The translations under genes and the position numbers were made by a program. From contig JAUXFU010000028.1 in the NCBI GenBank assembly GCA_030622705.1, forward strand, positions 1-8,083: DNA of 8,083 nt, read 5' to 3'. Positions 1 through 6,000 of the stretch are shown here, piece by piece (position 1 is the first letter of the stretch; each line of letters begins with the position of its first letter). The notes beneath the pieces were generated by a model that was not told the origin of the DNA, did not search any database, and saw nothing but the letters and a program-made list of their open reading frames with translations. This DNA comes from Candidatus Omnitrophota bacterium. GTDB taxonomy: Bacteria; Omnitrophota; Koll11; Gygaellales; JAHJCI01.

Positions 1-3000
1 AGCTCAATCATTTAAAGAACATATGGCAGTATATTACCGGAAAGAAAGCCAGAGCAATAAAGATAGGTATGGGGGCACCACCGCTTAAAACTAAAGATGG
101 ATGGTTATGTGTTGACCACCGGGTAGAAAGGGTGGATACAGTATATGGGAAAAAGTATCGTTTGGGTTATATGTTGTTAGACCTTAAAAATCCTAAAAAG
201 ATTCTTTACATAGGTGATTTTATCTTAGAGCCAAAAGAAGATTATGAACGTAAAGGCGGTGTGCCTGATCTTACGATTTGTATGGGGGCCATTGGCCTGG
301 ATAAAAATTGGGTGCCTGTGGATAGCGCTGATGTTTTAGGTGATGATCATATCCTGCTTGTTCATTATGGAGGAGGAGATAAGGTGGTTGCCGGAGCGTG
401 GATTAGGATTTCTGAACTTTTGGAGAAGATGAGGAAAGCGATGGCTTGGCGCAGGTTATTTAGATTTACCCTGCCACTTTCTCTGTTAACTTCCATTATT
501 CTTCTTATTGATATAGCCAGTGGTTCAGAGGGAATTATAAGTTCAGCACTTTGGCAGGATTTACCTATTTTCTTTCTGTTAAGTGTAGGGGGAATAGCCT
601 CTGGGGTTATTCTTGCTGTGTTGAGTGTGGTGGGTTTGGGTGGTTTAGGTGTGGTTTTGGACTTAGGTCAAGTAGATAAAAATGAGGGGAAAGATAGGAG
701 AGATATCAATGAAGACGAGGGCAAAGCAGGAATACCTTCGGGGAATGACAATTTTATAGTTGTTCCGTATGGTGAAACAGATGAAAAGAAGCTACTGAAA
801 AAGGCGGGAAAGTTTGATATTAAAAGGTATAAGAGCTTGATGTTAACTCCGGATGACGTAGAAGATATGCATATTCCGAGGCTGGATCTCAAGAAAAAAG
901 GAGAAATTGTTGGAGTTTTCAATCCCGGAGCGTGTGATGGAAAAATTGCGATCCGTTTCTGGTTAGAAGATAGCTCTTCAATTATAGTAGGCGATGACTT
1001 AAAACATGATGAAGATTTAGATGAATATGTAATAGATAAGAAAAGTTTGAATGTATTGCTTAAACCTGAAGATGCACAAGGGTATAAATCTATTTCCTGT
1101 GAAGACCCGAGAGTAACCAGAATAAAGATAGGAAATAAATACTTGTGGTGTATTTGTTTTACGGAAGTGATAGAAATAGAAGACGGCCGCCCTTACGCTT
1201 GTCCGGCGGCAGCTCTTACGGAAGATTTCAAAGAAGTCAGCAAACGCGGGCTGATTGCAACGGACAGGTTTTTCGATAAGAGTCACAAAGATGCAATTGT
1301 TCAGCAGTTAGAGGATGGAACTGTTGTTTTAATACACAGGATTAAACCGGATATACATATTACAAAGATAGGTTCCGTAGAAGATTTTGAACGTTTGATA
1401 GACGATGAGGGTTATAGAAAGAAGTTCTGGGATGAGTATAATCCAGAGGTAGATATCGCGGTTAAGGCACCGCCGGGGCAGTGGTTAGGAGCTGGGACAC
1501 AACTTATACCTGTAAACTTAGGCGAAGTAAAGTATTTGATGTTTATACATCGCGCTTTTGAAGTGATAGTAGGAAGAGAAAATCGCCGCTGGTATATAGC
1601 TGAAATAGTTGGATTGAATAAGGAGTTTAAAGCGGTTGGAGTGCCGCGGGCTTTTATGACTCCTGAAAAGTCTTATGAAATAGCTGAATCGGTTGGGGAA
1701 CGCGGATATGGTTATTATAAATTATTTAAAACGGAGCTTAATCTATTGGATTTGGAAAACACTTTTCCGGGAGGATATATGATAATAGGAGATATCCTTC
1801 ATCTTTTTTACGGCGCGGGAGATTTAAATTGCGCAGGGGTTAAAATTGCTATGTCCGATATAGTAGAGGGATTGAAGATAGAGTTTGATGAGGATTCTAA
1901 AGACGAGTCAGGGGTTAGAATAATGTCAGCCTCCGAAAAGCTCCCTATTCCTGAAAGAGTTGGTCAACGTGAGGAGGAGAAAGCTTTGAAAAACTGGCAA
2001 TTATGGTTAGAAAGTGTTCTACCTTCTCCAATGTTTAAGGTAGTTCTATTTTTTGGAGGTTATGGGATAACAGACAAGGGAAAGCTGGAGACAATGGAAA
2101 AAGATTTTAAGACTGAGAGATGTGGAGTATTGTTGGATATCAATGATGTAAGAAGTATCCCCGCGTTCAATGATTTGGGAAATATTTGCGGAGTAATTCA
2201 TGGCACGGTTGCCTATAACAAAATTGTATTCAGAGTATGGTATGAGAATATGTTTTCGGTGATTGGGATAGCGGATGCGCTATACGATGAAAATGGAGAA
2301 TTGGCAGTAAAAAAAGACACTATGAGAATACTTTTGACGCCGGATAAGACGAGCGAGGAAAACACAATAAGAGCTTTTGAAAATCCGAGCTTAACTAAGA
2401 TTAAGATTGGAAGTGAAGATTGGTGGTGTATTTCTTATATAGAAGTAGAATTTATTTCTAAAGGAGATGGAACAAGAGAAGTAAAGACTCGTCCGGCAAT
2501 CGCGCTTACCCGGGATTTTGAAGAATTTAGATACCAGGGGCATATTACTACGGATAAGTTTGCTCTTATGTCGCATAAGGATTGTGTTGTTCAACAGCTT
2601 AAGGATGGGGTCATTATTTTGATACATCGGGTTGCTCCAGAAATAGGGATACAGATTACCAAGATTGGTCAGCCGGAGAAGCTTATCGAATTGGTTACAA
2701 ATAAGAAAGCCCGGGATGATTTTTGGAAAGACTATAATCCTGCCAGGGATACTGTTCTCCGCTCTCCAAAGAGGCAGTGGATAGGCAGCGGGATTCCGAT
2801 TATTCCTGTAAAGCTTGGAAAAATAAAATATCTTATGCTTCTACACCGCGGTTTTTATGTGAAAGAAGAAGGAGGGATACTTCGTAAGTATATAGGTGAA
2901 ATAGTTGGATTGGATGAAAAATTTAAACCGGTTGGCCAGCCGAAATGTTTTATTTATCCTAAAGAAGAAGAAGGTGAGGCTGCTGAGGCAGTTGGTATTA

Positions 3001-6000
3001 ATGGCCATGCTGTCTACTGTGCGTTTAGAAAATATAGATACCTGAACCTTAGACACTCTTTCCCGTCATCAGCAATGATATACGGAAATTTTCTTTATGT
3101 AGTACTGGGCGGTGGAGAAAACCGTTGTTATTATGTGCGAATTCCCCTGGCTGAAATAGCACGGCAAATTGGAGGTATGACTGCAAGGCAGTTTTTCCTT
3201 ATTCTTCTTACCGATATGCTTAAATGGATGGTAAACAGCGGCAAGATCAGGGCGCCTGATTTTTATTCTTTAACCCGGGATTTGCGCGAAAAGGTATTCA
3301 ACAAGCCGCTGTGCCTAATAACAATTACTATACTCTGCCTTCCGTGGCTGGTGGGGGGTATAGTCTTGGGCGCAGCGGCTTTTGATTTTGGCGCTTTGTT
3401 CGCGCCGGCTTTGGCTGGGGCTGTTCCTGCTGATATCGGATTTTCTCTGATTCCGATGGGGATATTGTTGGGGATGGTTAAGACATCCAGCGGGCTTAAT
3501 CGAAAGAAAGGTGATCCTAACAGCGATCTTAAGGAGGTATTGGTTAATATCAGTAAAGAGCTAAGAAATATATTGCAGAAATTACTTATTTTGGAAAAAG
3601 AGCGTGAGTCCCTCAAGAAAGATAGAAGGCGAGTGCAAGTAAATATAGGGAATATTAGCGCAACAATACATACAATAGAGGAATTTAATAGATTTGAAGG
3701 AGAGCAATATTTAAATTTAACGCTGCTTAGAGGAATGGAACTTCTGAGCATTTTGGATGATATTAATAAGAATACATCTGGTTTTTATATACCCACAAAA
3801 CAGATAAAGCCTTATGTTAAAAATATCAAAAAATCCATTAGAGAAATAAGAAAAAAATTAATTCTTATTGTGAGAAGTAAGAACATTGAAGCTCTACATA
3901 AATCCAATGACGAATTAATCCAGTTTATAGGTGAACAGGTTCCCGTAGGCCCAAGGCGAGAATTCTTTAAGAAGCAGATTACCCCCAGGATTGAAAAACT
4001 CATAGAAGCAGGTTTTCTCCATAACAAGCCTAAATTATTGAAATTCCTCATTGAAATTGCACAATTTATATCAAAAGGCGGCAAGTTAGAGGTTGTTGAG
4101 GGTAGTGTAAATGGAGAAATTGTGCTGGGTGTTGAGCGTAGGGAACGTAACTTGCGCGAGCTATACAAGATTGCTTTTCCGGCCCTTACTGTTTTACTTT
4201 TAATGATGCTTTTTGCCGCTATGCCTGCTGTTGCTTTGCCCGATACAATTATTCCTGGCGGGGGTTTGGAGTTATCCGCTTTATTTTCCTTAAGCACTCT
4301 ACCCGGACTCAGCGGGGGTGCTGTGATTGCCCTGATGGGTTTGCTAGTAGGAGCTATAGCTGGTCGAGGTCATAAAGGTGTAGGCTCTCCCAGAGTAAGG
4401 AAGGTGTTTTGGAAAGATAAAGAGATTGAGAAGGTTGAGATAATTTTTAAAGGTGAAGAATATTGGATTAATTTTACAATTGAAGGCGTAGAGAGACGTT
4501 TGCGGATAAGTAATACGCCAGGAAAGGGAAGATTTTATTCTAAGACAGTGCTTTTCTATGAAGATAAAGAAGGCAGACCAGAAGGAATATTTTTGGATTG
4601 CAGCGATATTAATTGGGGCTATATAAAAGGCCCGGGAAATAAAGAAATAGATATAAGGGGATTAGCGGCGCTTATTATCACGCCTGATGGACAGATAGGG
4701 AAAAAGGAGGAATCCCCAGCGAAGAAAATGGCTCCTGATAAAAATAAAAACAACATTCTTGAGGGTCTTTTCTCCATTGTTCCTGCCGGCATTCTTGCCG
4801 TAATTGCCTCTGGTTTGCTTATTCGAACAGTTAGCGCCTTACCAGTCTTAAGCCTGCCGGCAAACGCGGCTTCAGGTTTATCTTTAACTTCCAGTTTAAC
4901 AGGTATATTGTTGGGTTTGTCGTTAACAGGTTTAACTTCTGTTTCTGTTCTTATATTGTTAAAACATTTGCTTCTCAGGCACACGAGGCAGCCGAGGGCG
5001 AGGCCGGAGAATAGTTGTCAGTTGTCAGTTTACAGTTCTCAGAACCAGAATATCCTAGAGCCAAGTCAATCTTTCCTTAAAGGCGCCCCTCGGAGCGTTT
5101 TCTCCTCATTCAAATACATCAGATTAACCCCACTATTTAAATTATTACTTATTCCATCTATTGTTTTAATAAATAAAAATAAAGTAGGTAAAGGTAGGAT
5201 AGGAACCGATAGCCAAAGGAAAGGTATTTCTTGTAGCGCCTTGGATTTAAAGGAAGTTACAGTTTCTCTGCAGGAAATAAAAAGAAATTTCTCCAGAATA
5301 AATGAAGAATTAACTCTCGAAAGAGAGCCTTTAAAAGATAAGATTATAAACAATCTTATACTTGGATACGGATACCTAAAAGAACTGTTAGAAAACGACA
5401 GAGACATTTTGTTAGAGGATATTCTGGAGTTAAATAATTTATGCCTTATTGGCCGTGATGTTTCTGCTCGATTGGAGTATCATAATTCCATTATAGCGGC
5501 AAGAGATAGATTCAGCCAAAACATCAGGCCAATATGGAAGTGGTATGAAAAACATAATTCACTTTCTCCATGGAAGAAAGCAGCTGGAGTTTATATGAGG
5601 ATGCTAAGCACTCCTCAGCTATTTAAAGAAGGCAATCATCGCACAGGGATTTTATGGGTAAATTTCATTCTTTTAAAAAATGATTTACCTCATTTTGTCC
5701 TGGGGGTTAAAAATGTAGTGGAATATTTTAATCTTTCGGCAGAGATTAAATTAAGGGATAAAAATAACGTTTTGGAAAGGTTGAAATTAAGAAGGCTCGA
5801 AAGAGTCTTTGCGGAATTTTTGGAAAGAGAAGCCTTTGGTAAGTTAGACAAAAAAGAAAGAGATAGCGGAAGCCAGTTTCGGTATAGCCGAATAGAAGCT
5901 TCCTTTGTATTCATCTTTGCCTTACTTACTGTATTTACCGGTTTCCCCTTATCCTTGACTGATTTAGGCGGCAGCTTGGCTGTTTTGTTAGGGGGCCTGC

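Noticed and set aside
69..71. First in-frame ATG as the gene start
   Set aside because: It is Met23 within the conserved IGMGAPP stretch of the GH130-like domain, with coding-type sequence upstream in the same frame and no ribosome binding site before it.
3531..3542. AAGGAGGT, a perfect Shine-Dalgarno-like sequence, just before an in-frame TTG
   Set aside because: It encodes Lys-Glu-Val inside the DLKEV motif that recurs at residue 1748 with different codons, so the protein sequence explains it; the TTG is too close for a normal start.
3263..4297. Long minus-strand open frames (3263-3751 and 3812-4297) of about 160 codons each
   Set aside because: They lie wholly opposite the plus-strand frame, are Ser/Leu/Asn/Ile/Pro-rich in the way antisense reading of Lys/Glu/Gly/Leu codons produces, and show no domain. 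The other minus-strand frames (668-922, 1017-1286, 2391-2627, 2841-3056, 4619-4984, 5066-5407, 5690-6097) were rejected for the same reason.
4704..4730. AAGGAGG upstream of an in-frame ATG (Met1576) as an internal start
   Set aside because: The spacing to the ATG is too long, and it falls in a Lys/Glu-rich linker where such codons are expected. There is no stop upstream to separate the genes.
5035..5045. Small palindrome GTTCT-C-AGAAC
   Set aside because: A 5-bp stem with a one-base loop cannot form a hairpin. It arises where the last heptamer unit meets the following codons and is probably chance.
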